Source: an uncultured Eubacteriales bacterium (GTDB taxonomy: Bacteria; Bacillota; Clostridia; Oscillospirales; Acutalibacteraceae). From it: a stretch of DNA of 21,633 nt. The notes under the pieces are model-generated. The model made no database searches. It saw only the letters and a list, made by a program, of their open reading frames with translations, and was not told the origin of the DNA. The position numbers and the translations under genes are program-made. Shown piece by piece: positions 1-8,119 of the stretch. The stretch's first letter is position 1; every line of letters begins with the position of its first letter. The stretch covers positions 1 through 21,633 of the forward strand of contig CATZCM010000026.1 in assembly GCA_958417225.1 (NCBI GenBank), written 5' to 3'.

Positions 1-142
1 GATTTCTTTTGTCGAACATTGGATTAATAATTTACCGCGTAAAATTTTTAATTATTGCTGCTCTGATTTTATTTTCAAAAGTGTCCTATTTGATATTGCA
101 ATTTAGCTACAAAACTTTTTTCAAAAAAAATATGAAAAAGCA

Positions 143-171
143 TTGACACGCTTTTGAATTCGTGGTATTAT
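143..171 (+). promoter_or_regulatory. sigma-A promoter of the str operon
   Basis: The -35 hexamer TTGACA (143-148) matches consensus exactly. It is followed by a 17-base spacer and the -10 hexamer TATTAT (166-171). Transcription would start near 178, leaving a leader of about 40 bases before rpsL. The run of A residues at 122-139 could act as an UP element. This is the only strong promoter in front of rpsL, rpsG and fusA. Confidence 0.85.
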
Positions 172-220
172 AAATAGGTGTGGAATACCCACGCCTATTA
201 ATTTTGTGAGGAGGTGTCAT

Positions 221-646
221 ATGCCAACCTTTAATCAGTTAGTAAGAAAGGGCAGAGAAGCATCTGAAAGAAAAGCTACAGCTCCAGCGCTTCTAAAGGG
301 ATACAATGCGAAGAAAAAAGCTTATATTGATCAAAATTCCCCGCAAAAGCGTGGTGTGTGCACAGCGGTAAAAACGGCCACACCGAAAAAACCAAACTCA
401 GCTCTTCGAAAGATTGCGAGGGTCCGACTATCCAATGGGATAGAAGTGAGTTCTTACATTCCGGGGGAAGGTCACAACTTACAGGAACACAGCGTAGTAT
501 TAATTCGAGGTGGCCGTGTAAAGGATTTACCGGGTGTACGTTACCACATTATCAGGGGAACGCTTGATGCTCAGGGTGTAGCAAAGCGTATGCAAGCAAG
601 GTCAAAATATGGAGCAAAGCGTCCAAAAGCAGGAGCCAAGAAATAA
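221..646 (+). CDS. rpsL: 30S ribosomal protein S12
   Basis: S12 is the small-subunit protein at the decoding centre of the 30S subunit. The 141-residue product carries the family signature TPKKPNSALRK (residues 54-64) and the second decoding loop GRVKDLPGVRYH (98-109). The lysines at which streptomycin-resistance substitutions usually arise (within K56-K57, and K101) are unchanged, so this reads as a wild-type allele. The start is the ATG at 221, six bases after AGGAGGTG (209-216), giving the usual N-terminus MPTFNQLVRKG. An upstream in-frame GTG at 206 lies before the ribosome binding site and is rejected. It is the first gene of the str operon. Confidence 0.98.
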   Translation: MPTFNQLVRKGREASERKATAPALLKGYNAKKKAYIDQNSPQKRGVCTAVKTATPKKPNSALRKIARVRLSNGIEVSSYIPGEGHNLQEHSVVLIRGGRVKDLPGVRYHIIRGTLDAQGVAKRMQARSKYGAKRPKAGAKK

Positions 647-807
647 TAGGTTCCAAAAACTTTAAAGCGGCCAAGAATCAGGTGCGTTTATAAAACCGAT
701 CGCAATTTTGTGGTTTGGAGTGATCTATAAATGTCTCTGTATTGGTTGGCGGAAGTTTACAACTTTCGAGTACCGAAGATATCATTACTATGAAGGAGGG
801 AAGTAAG

Positions 808-1278
808 GTGCCAAGAAGAGGTTGTATAGCTAAACGAGATGTGTTGGCTGATCCAGTGTACAATTCCAAATTGGTTACTCGTCTCATTAACAACATAATG
901 TATGACGGAAAACGAGGAGTTGCACAGAAAATAGTTTATGGAGCATTCGAAATCGTAAGAGAAAAAACAGGCAAAGATCCACTAGAAACATTTGAACAAG
1001 CGATGGAAAATGTAATGCCAGTATTAGAGGTAAAAGCTCGCCGCGTAGGAGGAGCAACATACCAAGTACCAATGGAAGTACGTCCAGAAAGACGTCAAAC
1101 ATTGGGATTACGTTGGATGACGGCGTATTCGAGAACGAGATCAGAAAAGACAATGAGAGAACGTCTTGCAGGAGAAATCCTGGATGCGGTAAATGAAACA
1201 GGCGGAGCATTTAAGAAACGTGAAGATACGCATAAGATGGCAGAAGCTAATAAAGCATTTGCTCACTACAGATGGTAG
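808..1278 (+). CDS. rpsG: 30S ribosomal protein S7
   Basis: S7 nucleates assembly of the 30S head and contacts tRNA in the E site. The 156-residue product has the typical start MPRRGCIAKRD, the central VGGATYQVPMEVRPERR and the complete C-terminus GGAFKKREDTHKMAEANKAF. The start is a GTG at 808, seven bases after AAGGAGGG (793-800). A longer reading from 742 adds 22 residues that are not part of S7. The 161-base gap from rpsL holds no further gene; it could hold a regulatory site, but none is recognised. Confidence 0.97.
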   Translation: MPRRGCIAKRDVLADPVYNSKLVTRLINNIMYDGKRGVAQKIVYGAFEIVREKTGKDPLETFEQAMENVMPVLEVKARRVGGATYQVPMEVRPERRQTLGLRWMTAYSRTRSEKTMRERLAGEILDAVNETGGAFKKREDTHKMAEANKAFAHYRW

Positions 1279-1315
1279 TAGCAGTTGCAATATTTTGAGA
1301 TAAAGGAGGTAAACA

Positions 1316-3397
1316 ATGGCTAGACAAGTATCACTTGAAATGACAAGAAATATCGGGATCATGGCTCATATTGATGCCGGTAAAACGACAACAACAGAGA
1401 GAATTTTATTTTACACGGGAGTAAACCATAAAATCGGAGAAACTCACGATGGAGCAGCAACGATGGATTGGATGGCTCAAGAGCAAGAAAGAGGTATAAC
1501 AATAACATCGGCAGCAACGACGTGTTTTTGGAAAAATCACCGTATAAACATTATTGATACTCCAGGTCACGTGGACTTTACAGTAGAAGTTGAAAGGTCG
1601 TTAAGAGTACTAGATGGATCTGTGACGGTACTTTGTGCAAAGGGTGGTGTGGAACCTCAGTCTGAAACGGTATGGCGTCAGGCAGATAAGTATCAAGTTC
1701 CTAGGATGGTTTATGTAAATAAGATGGATATCATGGGAGCAGATTTCTATAACGTGCTCAATATGATGAAAGAACGTTTGAAATGTAATGCAGTTCCGAT
1801 TCAATTGCCAATTGGCGCAGAAGATACGTTCAAGGGAATCATAGACTTAGTAGAAATGAAAGCGTACGTGTATTATGATGACTTAGGTCAAGACATCAGG
1901 GTAGAGGAAGTCCCAGAAGACATGAAAGAGCTTGCTGAAAAGTATCATACAGAATTACTTGAACATGTGGCAGAGCAAGATGACGCTTTATTTGAAAAGT
2001 ACTTGGAAGGTACACCACTTACAGAAGATGAAATAAAGGCTTGCATTAGGAAATCGACTATAGCAAACACAATGGTTCCAGTTACATGCGGTACTTCTTA
2101 TAAAAATAAAGGTGTACAGAAGTTACTCGATGCAATAGTGGAGTATATGCCAGCACCAACTGATGTTCCACCAATAAAAGGAATAAATCCTGATACAGAG
2201 GAAGAAGTTGTAAGACATTCATCTGATTCAGAACCGTTTTCAGCATTGGCCTTTAAGATTGCAACGGATCCTTTTGTAGGAAAACTGTGTTTCTTTAGGG
2301 TATATTCTGGAACAGTAAATGCAGGGGCTACAGTTTACAATTCAACAAAGGATAATTCAGAGAGATTAGGACGTATACTACAAATGCATGCGAACCACCG
2401 CCAAGATATCGAAACAGTCTATGCAGGAGACATTGCAGCGGCAGTTGGATTGAAAAACACAACGACTGGAGATACGCTTTGCACAGAAAAAGAGCCGGTT
2501 ATATTGGAATCGATGGAATTTCCAGAACCAGTTATAAGGGTAGCTATTGAGCCAAAAACAAAAGCAGGCCAAGAAAAAATGGGTATAGCGTTATCAAAGT
2601 TGGCAGAAGAAGATCCAACATTCAAAACGTATACTGATGAAGAAACTGGGCAAACGATCATTGCAGGAATGGGAGAACTACACTTAGAAATCATAGTTGA
2701 TAGATTATTGCGTGAGTTTAAGGTAGAGGCAACTGTAGGTAATCCACAAGTTGCATATAAAGAGACAATACGCAAGAGTGCAGATGTTGAGCAAAAATAT
2801 GCACGTCAATCTGGTGGTCGTGGACAATATGGTCATGTTAAGATTAAGGTTGAACCAAACCCAACTAAGGGTTATGAGTTTATAAACTCTATCGTAGGAG
2901 GAGCGATCCCCAAAGAGTATATACCAGCAGTTGACCAAGGAATCCAAGGTGCTATGTTATCAGGAGTATTGGCAGGATACAATGTAGTTGACGTAAAAGT
3001 GGAGTTGTATGATGGTTCGTACCATGAAGTTGACTCTTCAGAAATGGCATTTAAAATTGCAGGTTCTATGGCATTTAAGGATGCTATGCGTAAAGCAGAT
3101 CCGGTCTTGTTAGAGCCGATTATGAAAGTTACAGTTATTGTTCCAGAGGAATACATGGGCGATGTAATTGGAGATATAAACTCCCGTCGTGGTATGATCC
3201 AGGGTATGGAGGCAATTTCCGGGGCACAGAGAATTAATGCTATGGTGCCACTTTCAGAGATGTTTGGTTACGCTACTGATATGCGTTCTAAAACGCAGGG
3301 TCGTGGTCAATATACAATGGAACCTAGTCACTATTCGGAAGTTCCAAAATCAGTATCTGAAAAAATTATTAGTACTCGTACTAAAAAAGACGATTAA
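1316..3397 (+). CDS. fusA: translation elongation factor G
   Basis: EF-G is the GTPase that drives tRNA and mRNA translocation and, with RRF, ribosome recycling. The length of 693 residues is normal for the family. Visible GTPase motifs are G1 AHIDAGKTT (17-25), switch II DTPGH (81-85) and G4 NKMD (135-138). Domain IV has the expected QSGGRGQYGHVKIKVEP, and the C-terminal domain has DINSRRGMIQGM. The start has AAAGGAGG eight to nine bases upstream, 37 bases after rpsG. The sequence looks intact and ordinary. Confidence 0.98.
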   Translation: MARQVSLEMTRNIGIMAHIDAGKTTTTERILFYTGVNHKIGETHDGAATMDWMAQEQERGITITSAATTCFWKNHRINIIDTPGHVDFTVEVERSLRVLDGSVTVLCAKGGVEPQSETVWRQADKYQVPRMVYVNKMDIMGADFYNVLNMMKERLKCNAVPIQLPIGAEDTFKGIIDLVEMKAYVYYDDLGQDIRVEEVPEDMKELAEKYHTELLEHVAEQDDALFEKYLEGTPLTEDEIKACIRKSTIANTMVPVTCGTSYKNKGVQKLLDAIVEYMPAPTDVPPIKGINPDTEEEVVRHSSDSEPFSALAFKIATDPFVGKLCFFRVYSGTVNAGATVYNSTKDNSERLGRILQMHANHRQDIETVYAGDIAAAVGLKNTTTGDTLCTEKEPVILESMEFPEPVIRVAIEPKTKAGQEKMGIALSKLAEEDPTFKTYTDEETGQTIIAGMGELHLEIIVDRLLREFKVEATVGNPQVAYKETIRKSADVEQKYARQSGGRGQYGHVKIKVEPNPTKGYEFINSIVGGAIPKEYIPAVDQGIQGAMLSGVLAGYNVVDVKVELYDGSYHEVDSSEMAFKIAGSMAFKDAMRKADPVLLEPIMKVTVIVPEEYMGDVIGDINSRRGMIQGMEAISGAQRINAMVPLSEMFGYATDMRSKTQGRGQYTMEPSHYSEVPKSVSEKIISTRTKKDD

Positions 3398-3609
3398 GTT
3401 TAATTGTTGTCAAAATAGCTAATTTTTTTATAAGTATATTGAAAGTTAAATTTTTGTAAATTTGGTATACGAGTAAAAAAATTGCAAATAAGTATAATTA
3501 CCGTTAATTTAAATTAGCAATATATCAGAAAGCGATCACTTAATTATAAGTGTTGAGCAGTTCACAAATGAACAAAATATTTTAACCGATTTCAAAGGAG
3601 GAAATGACA
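3398..3609 (+). promoter_or_regulatory. fusA-tuf spacer, possible tuf leader
   Basis: This 212-base spacer suggests that tuf can be transcribed on its own, but no convincing promoter is visible. A TATAAT lies at 3493-3498 without a recognisable -35 at 16-18 bases. Two small hairpins follow: CACTTA/TAAGTG (3537-3552) and GTTCA/TGAAC (3560-3573). The ribosome binding site AAGGAGGAA ends about seven bases before the tuf ATG. No terminator is visible after fusA, so read-through is likely. Confidence 0.35.
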
Positions 3610-4812
3610 ATGGCAAAAGCAAAATTTGAAAGAAACAAACCACACGTAAACATTGGTACAATCGGTCACGTTGACCATGGTAAGACAACTCTTACTGCAG
3701 CAATTACTAAAGTTCTTAACCTTCAAGGAGAGGCAGACTTTGTTGATTATGCTAACATTGATAAGGCTCCAGAAGAAAGAGAACGTGGAATTACAATTAA
3801 CACAGCACATGTTGAGTATGAAACAGAGACTCGTCACTATGCACACGTTGACTGCCCAGGCCATGCTGACTATGTAAAGAACATGATCACAGGTGCAGCT
3901 CAGATGGACGGCTCAATCCTTGTTGTGTCAGCATCTGATGGTCCGATGCCTCAAACAAGAGAGCATATCTTACTTGCTCGTCAGGTTGGCGTACCTTATA
4001 TTGTTGTATTTATGAATAAGGTTGACCAAGTTGATGACGAAGAGCTTCTTGACTTAGTTGAAATGGAGATTCGTGATCTATTAAGTGAATATGGATTCCC
4101 AGGTGATGAGACTCCAATCATTAAAGGTTCTGCATTAAAAGTTCTTGAATCAGATTCTAAAGATCCAGCAGCTCCTGAGTACAAGTGCATTCATGATTTA
4201 ATGAAAGCAGTTGATGAGTTTATTCCAACTCCTGAGCGTAAATCTGATCAACCTTTCTTGATGCCTGTTGAAGATGTTTTCACAATTACAGGACGTGGTA
4301 CAGTTGCTACAGGAAAAGTTGAACGTGGACAACTTAAAGTTTCTGAAGAGGTTGAAATTGTTGGTCTTAAAGATGAGAGCAGCAAAACAGTTGTTACAGG
4401 AATCGAAATGTTCCGTAAATTATTAGACTATGCTGAAGCAGGAGATAATGTTGGTGTTCTTCTACGTGGTGTTCAGAGATCTGACATTAAACGTGGGCAA
4501 GTACTTGCAAAACCAGGTACAATTAAACCTCACACTAAATTTAAAGGCCAAGTATATGTTCTTACAAAGGACGAAGGTGGACGTCATACTCCGTTCTTCA
4601 ACAACTATCGTCCACAGTTCTATTTCAGAACAACAGACGTTACTGGTGTTATTAAATTACCTGAGGGCACAGAAATGTGTATGCCTGGTGATAACGTTGA
4701 CATGGATGTTGAACTCATTACTCCAATCGCTATCGAGGAAGGTTTGAGATTTGCTATCCGTGAAGGCGGACGTACAGTTGGTTCAGGCGTTGTTACAGCA
4801 ATTAATGCTTAA
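3610..4812 (+). CDS. tuf: translation elongation factor Tu
   Basis: EF-Tu carries aminoacyl-tRNA to the ribosomal A site as a GTP complex. The 400-residue product has G1 GHVDHGKT (19-26), switch II DCPGH (81-85) and G4 NKVD (136-139, where NKCD is the common form). Domains 2 and 3 are complete and end in GSGVVTAINA. The ATG at 3610 is chosen because AGGAGG (3596-3601) lies eight bases upstream and the N-terminus MAKAKFERNKPHVNIGTIGH is standard. The ATG at 3604 is only two bases from that site. It is the last gene of the str block. Confidence 0.98.
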   Translation: MAKAKFERNKPHVNIGTIGHVDHGKTTLTAAITKVLNLQGEADFVDYANIDKAPEERERGITINTAHVEYETETRHYAHVDCPGHADYVKNMITGAAQMDGSILVVSASDGPMPQTREHILLARQVGVPYIVVFMNKVDQVDDEELLDLVEMEIRDLLSEYGFPGDETPIIKGSALKVLESDSKDPAAPEYKCIHDLMKAVDEFIPTPERKSDQPFLMPVEDVFTITGRGTVATGKVERGQLKVSEEVEIVGLKDESSKTVVTGIEMFRKLLDYAEAGDNVGVLLRGVQRSDIKRGQVLAKPGTIKPHTKFKGQVYVLTKDEGGRHTPFFNNYRPQFYFRTTDVTGVIKLPEGTEMCMPGDNVDMDVELITPIAIEEGLRFAIREGGRTVGSGVVTAINA

Positions 4813-4869
4813 TAAAAAAACTTTAAAGTTTCTTTCTTATTAAGAGAATAGCAATTTTGTAGTTGTTTT

Positions 4870-4902
4870 GTTATCCCGGCCTTTTGTGCCGGGATAACTT
4901 GT
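4870..4902 (+). terminator. intrinsic terminator after tuf
   Basis: There is a perfect 11-base stem, GTTATCCCGGC (4870-4880) with GCCGGGATAAC (4888-4898), closing a 7-base loop. The following tract, TTGTT, is short, so termination may be partial. It lies 57 bases after the tuf stop codon. Confidence 0.75.
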
Positions 4903-5005
4903 TAATAGGAAGTTTGTTTGATTTTTTATACATAAAACCATTTGTATACTTCCTTGAGATAGTTAAGTGAATTATCTATTGCTAGAATAATATTATTGTA
5001 AAAGT

Positions 5006-5054
5006 AAAAGTTCAGTTTCATGCAATTATTGATACATGAAGCCGAACTTTTTTT
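5006..5054 (+). terminator. second terminator, probably bidirectional
   Basis: Arms AAGTTC...TTCATG and CATGAA...GAACTT pair over about 15 positions with one mismatch around a 12-base loop. On the + strand the hairpin is followed by seven T residues (5048-5054). Read on the - strand it is followed by TTTTACTTTT. It lies between tuf and the end of the convergent four-cysteine gene, so it can insulate both units. The rest of 4813-5119 holds nothing else I can identify. Confidence 0.8.
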
Positions 5055-5119
5055 ATGAATGAAATAAAGTTTAATGTTGGTTAATATGAAAAATGTTAAT
5101 AGAAAGTGATATAGGGTAT

Positions 5120-5326
5120 TTAGTTGTATTTTTGTTTTTGTAGAAATTTAGAGCAGTGTTCAGACTTATTAAGAACATAATCAGGTTTTAAAAAATACTT
5201 TTTGCATTCGATTGTTTTAGTGTTATAGGCAAATTGGCAATTTTTGCACTCTAATTTATTATTTGTCTCTGATGAAGATATTGGTAAATTTCCTTCAGTA
5301 TAAACAAAGTTGTTTGATTGATTCAT
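5120..5326 (-). CDS. small four-cysteine protein of unknown function
   Basis: The gene encodes 68 residues. Its ATG (5326-5324) overlaps the stop codon of the ART gene as ATGA, a sign of translational coupling. A weak GGGTGG sits seven bases upstream. Cysteines fall at C27, C30, C41 and C58 (C-x2-C-x10-C-x16-C), consistent with a small zinc or iron-sulfur site. The first 25 residues are polar and low in hydrophobics. There is no signal peptide or membrane segment. The family is not recognised. Its position directly behind a toxin-like gene makes an immunity, chaperone or adaptor role possible, but this rests on context only. The terminator at 5006-5054 lies downstream. Confidence 0.7.
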   Translation of the reverse strand: MNQSNNFVYTEGNLPISSSETNNKLECKNCQFAYNTKTIECKKYFLKPDYVLNKSEHCSKFLQKQKYN

Positions 5327-7620
5327 TTTTTTACCACCCTTACGTTTACAACTAATACTCCGGTGGAACTTATACTTATTGATAAAACCTCAAATATAGT
5401 TCCTCTATTCAATATTAATTCCTCTTCTGTGTTGTATTCTGAAAATTTCATGATTGGTAGAGCTGATATTCCAGGAGGAATTATGATTTTTAACAAGGCT
5501 CCAGTAGTTTTATTACCACCAAATTTCATTGAAATTTCTTTGTTATTTGATACGCTCATATACCCTTTTTCTAATAAATTGCATCCTATATTTTGAGTCA
5601 ATAAATTGTACACATTATGTATATTAGGTGAATTTGGCCATTTTTTGGCGACATCGGCGAGCAACATAAATTTCAAGCAATTGAAATCGCTAAGTCCTCG
5701 ATAATAAATTTCTTCTTTTTTTGTAGTGAATTTATCTATACTTTTAGATAGAATATCTGATTTTTTCTTATATGAAATTCTAGTCGCATCGTCCATTTGA
5801 TTATTGTTTGATTTTTTGTTTAGCTTATTTGATCTTGAGGCTACTTTAATCGGGTCGTTCTCGCGTTCTACTTTGTTATAATATATGTAATTATCGCTTG
5901 TATAATCTTTTACAATATTCATTTCGGAATTACTTAAAACTGAATTGACAACGTTTGAGTAACTTTCGTTATATTTTTTTTGTTCTAAATTTTTAGCTGT
6001 TTTATACATTTTGCGAGGAGCAAATGCATCGTTTACTTTATTTCCGTTTTTTAATATACTTTTCTTTAGAATATAGTAATTTATTCTTCTTAATAAAGTC
6101 TCGTTTTCATCGCTGAGTTTTATGCATTGACGTAATAGGTTGAATTGCAATTGTGTAACATTTTTTTCGCTTATATCTATTGATTTTTCATAAATATTAT
6201 TTAATTCACGTTTTATAGTTATCCAATCAGGATTAAACCCGTTCAAAATGAAATTGATATGATTAATGGAATTAATTATGTTGTTTGCGCGATTATCAGG
6301 GAAAATAGCAATCAATCTTATTTTTAGTGTAGTTAGTAACGAATATAAATCAGAGTAGTTGCCAATAAAGCTTTCGCTACTTCTTTGTGCAATCACTGAC
6401 TGATTACGATCAATCTCAATTTTTTCAATATCGCCATTGACTGTAGTATTAAGCTCGTACATGCCGGGACCTATTGGTTTAACGTTATTTATGGTATATG
6501 TATATCCAGCATCTAGGGTTAATTCGTTTTTCTCTTTTTCATTTCCGGTTTTGGTAAACATTGTGTCTGTAAACATTGCCCTTGTTCCCTTAGGGACGTT
6601 CAATGTCATAATGTGGGCCCCTTCGGTATTTGTGTAAAGATTTTTGTTGTTGGATTTTTTTGTTTTATTTACAGTTTTATTTGCCAAACGTCTTGCAAAA
6701 AATTTATTTGTAGTTGTGCTCATAAAAGCTTTGTCCTGGAATGTTGTACCATTTAAAAGCTTATAGGCGCCTAGAGCAAAAAACTTTTCATGGTCGATAT
6801 TGCCATCATCATCTAAGAAATCATTGGCTTGATCCTTATCGATACCTTTTATACCTAGTAAGTATTTTATCATATTGTCGTCTATACCTTTGTAGGTTGT
6901 AGTATCTTTAGGTAAATTATGTTTAGTGAATGCCTTTTTCATATTTGTTATGTTATTTGATAAAGCTGCATCGAGAGTTCCTTTTTCATAATTATGGTTT
7001 CGTAAAGCAGTATTAATTGCGTCTGAATTATTAGCATATTCAGCCATTGCAGTCTTTTCTTTTTTGTTTAGTGACATGAAGTCCTGATTTGCTAATTTTA
7101 GATAAGCTTTTTGGTATTTACTATTTTTTGAAGGATTATCAGATTTTTCATGTTTGTTTTTTTCTTCTTGAAATTTGTCAAAATCGGATTCAGAGTACGA
7201 TTGTGTTGTGTTGAATAGTATGTTTTGAATAGTCATATCTTCCTGTTCGGGACTGTTTTTGATAACTGCATTTTCTTGAATGGCTGCATTTCGAATGTCA
7301 TGTACATTATTCAATAATTGTTTATCCTCCATGGTCTTTGGAGATGAGTGTTTAGATATGTAATTATCAGAGTTAGTTATAGCATTTCTGTAAATTTTAC
7401 TTAGGTGGATTCGGTAGGCAGGTTCGTTAGGTTTAGGGTAGATTTTTGCAGCCTCGTTTCCAAATTCTATAATTTTTTTTCTATCACTGAACTTTGTTGC
7501 AATGGAGTCTAAAAATCTATTTTTTTGTATAGATTTTGAAAGAGTAGCAAATGAGTCAGTCATAGGAATATATGAGGAAATGTGAGTGGAATTTAATCTT
7601 TCTTCCCAAATACTATCCAT
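5323..7620 (-). CDS. two-domain ADP-ribosyltransferase, toxin-like
   Basis: ART toxins transfer ADP-ribose from NAD+ to a target protein. This 765-residue protein has two such folds. The second (about 480-765) has the complete set for the arginine-type family: R641 (YYRG), S689-V-S691, and E732-x-E734 followed by LILNRG. The first (about 175-400) has the same layout, including AMAEYANNSDAINTALR (191-207), but K244 (TTYKG) replaces the arginine and K364-N-E366 replaces E-x-E; S301-T-T303 remains. This recalls the binary toxins iota Ia, C2I and VIP2, where an inactive N-terminal ART fold binds the translocation partner. Residues 1-165 are not recognised. There is no signal peptide or membrane segment, and no translocation component is in the window. 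The start is ATG 7620 with AGGAGGTGA twelve bases upstream; an in-frame TTG at 7629 is only three bases from that site. Target and delivery route are unknown. Confidence 0.85.
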   Translation of the reverse strand: MDSIWEERLNSTHISSYIPMTDSFATLSKSIQKNRFLDSIATKFSDRKKIIEFGNEAAKIYPKPNEPAYRIHLSKIYRNAITNSDNYISKHSSPKTMEDKQLLNNVHDIRNAAIQENAVIKNSPEQEDMTIQNILFNTTQSYSESDFDKFQEEKNKHEKSDNPSKNSKYQKAYLKLANQDFMSLNKKEKTAMAEYANNSDAINTALRNHNYEKGTLDAALSNNITNMKKAFTKHNLPKDTTTYKGIDDNMIKYLLGIKGIDKDQANDFLDDDGNIDHEKFFALGAYKLLNGTTFQDKAFMSTTTNKFFARRLANKTVNKTKKSNNKNLYTNTEGAHIMTLNVPKGTRAMFTDTMFTKTGNEKEKNELTLDAGYTYTINNVKPIGPGMYELNTTVNGDIEKIEIDRNQSVIAQRSSESFIGNYSDLYSLLTTLKIRLIAIFPDNRANNIINSINHINFILNGFNPDWITIKRELNNIYEKSIDISEKNVTQLQFNLLRQCIKLSDENETLLRRINYYILKKSILKNGNKVNDAFAPRKMYKTAKNLEQKKYNESYSNVVNSVLSNSEMNIVKDYTSDNYIYYNKVERENDPIKVASRSNKLNKKSNNNQMDDATRISYKKKSDILSKSIDKFTTKKEEIYYRGLSDFNCLKFMLLADVAKKWPNSPNIHNVYNLLTQNIGCNLLEKGYMSVSNNKEISMKFGGNKTTGALLKIIIPPGISALPIMKFSEYNTEEELILNRGTIFEVLSISISSTGVLVVNVRVVKK

Positions 7621-8010
7621 TCTTGACAATCACCTCCTGCCAAAAAATTGATAAACTTCATATTTAAGTGAACAAAGTTTTGTATTACAATTGAAACGCT
7701 GAGTTCTGTGTAAGAATACTAGCGTTTTAATAAGATGGTTTTAATTCTAATTTGTTATGCCGGATAGATAACAAAAAGTATAGAATATAAATCGACTATT
7801 ATTTTATACGGTTAAGTGGACAATTTATAACAAAGTGTTACAATGAATTTTTATAATATCTGGTTGCGATTTTTGTTTTACATACTATCGAGATTACTAT
7901 GGCTAGTTTTCTATTGTAAAAGGTTATTTTTATACATTTTGTGAATATTTGACTAATAACACTGCACACAAATATGCTTACTTATGCTTTCTAGTTTGTT
8001 AAATAAACCG
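7621..8010. other. divergent intergenic region
   Basis: This A+T-rich stretch separates the ART gene (-) from the RiPP-like operon (+). The ART ribosome binding site, AGGAGGTGA on the - strand, lies at 7632-7640. No convincing - strand promoter was found; a TATACT on that strand near 7778-7783 lacks a -35. A 33-codon hydrophobic frame (7843-7944, +) has no ribosome binding site and lies upstream of the operon promoter. Confidence 0.5.
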
Positions 8011-8039
8011 TTGCACAGTTCGACGATTTGTGATATACT
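8011..8039 (+). promoter_or_regulatory. sigma-A promoter of the RiPP-like operon
   Basis: The -35 TTGCAC (8011-8016), a 17-base spacer and the -10 TATACT (8034-8039) form a good promoter. Transcription would start near 8046. The roughly 74-base leader begins with a small hairpin, GTGAA/TTCAC (8046-8066). Confidence 0.75.
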
Positions 8040-8119
8040 AAGACCGTGAAATATTTGGTAATTCACAATTTAAACGTTAATTTTGACTTAATTTGCGACA
8101 TGAATAGGAGGGAAAACAT

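Noticed and set aside
77..89. Near-match between 77-89 and the reverse strand near 21602-21614 as element ends
   Set aside because: The match is about 12 bases in A+T-rich DNA; many such pairs are expected by chance in 21 kb, and there is no transposase.
3..146. Open hydrophobic frame at the window start
   Set aside because: It runs into the -35 region of the str promoter, has no recognisable similarity, and its start is outside the window; low-complexity A+T sequence explains it.
206..220. Upstream GTG start of rpsL
   Set aside because: It overlaps the ribosome binding site of the standard start and adds five residues absent from S12.
7843..7944. 33-codon hydrophobic frame as a precursor peptide
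   Set aside because: It has no ribosome binding site and lies upstream of the operon promoter, so it would not be transcribed with the cassette.
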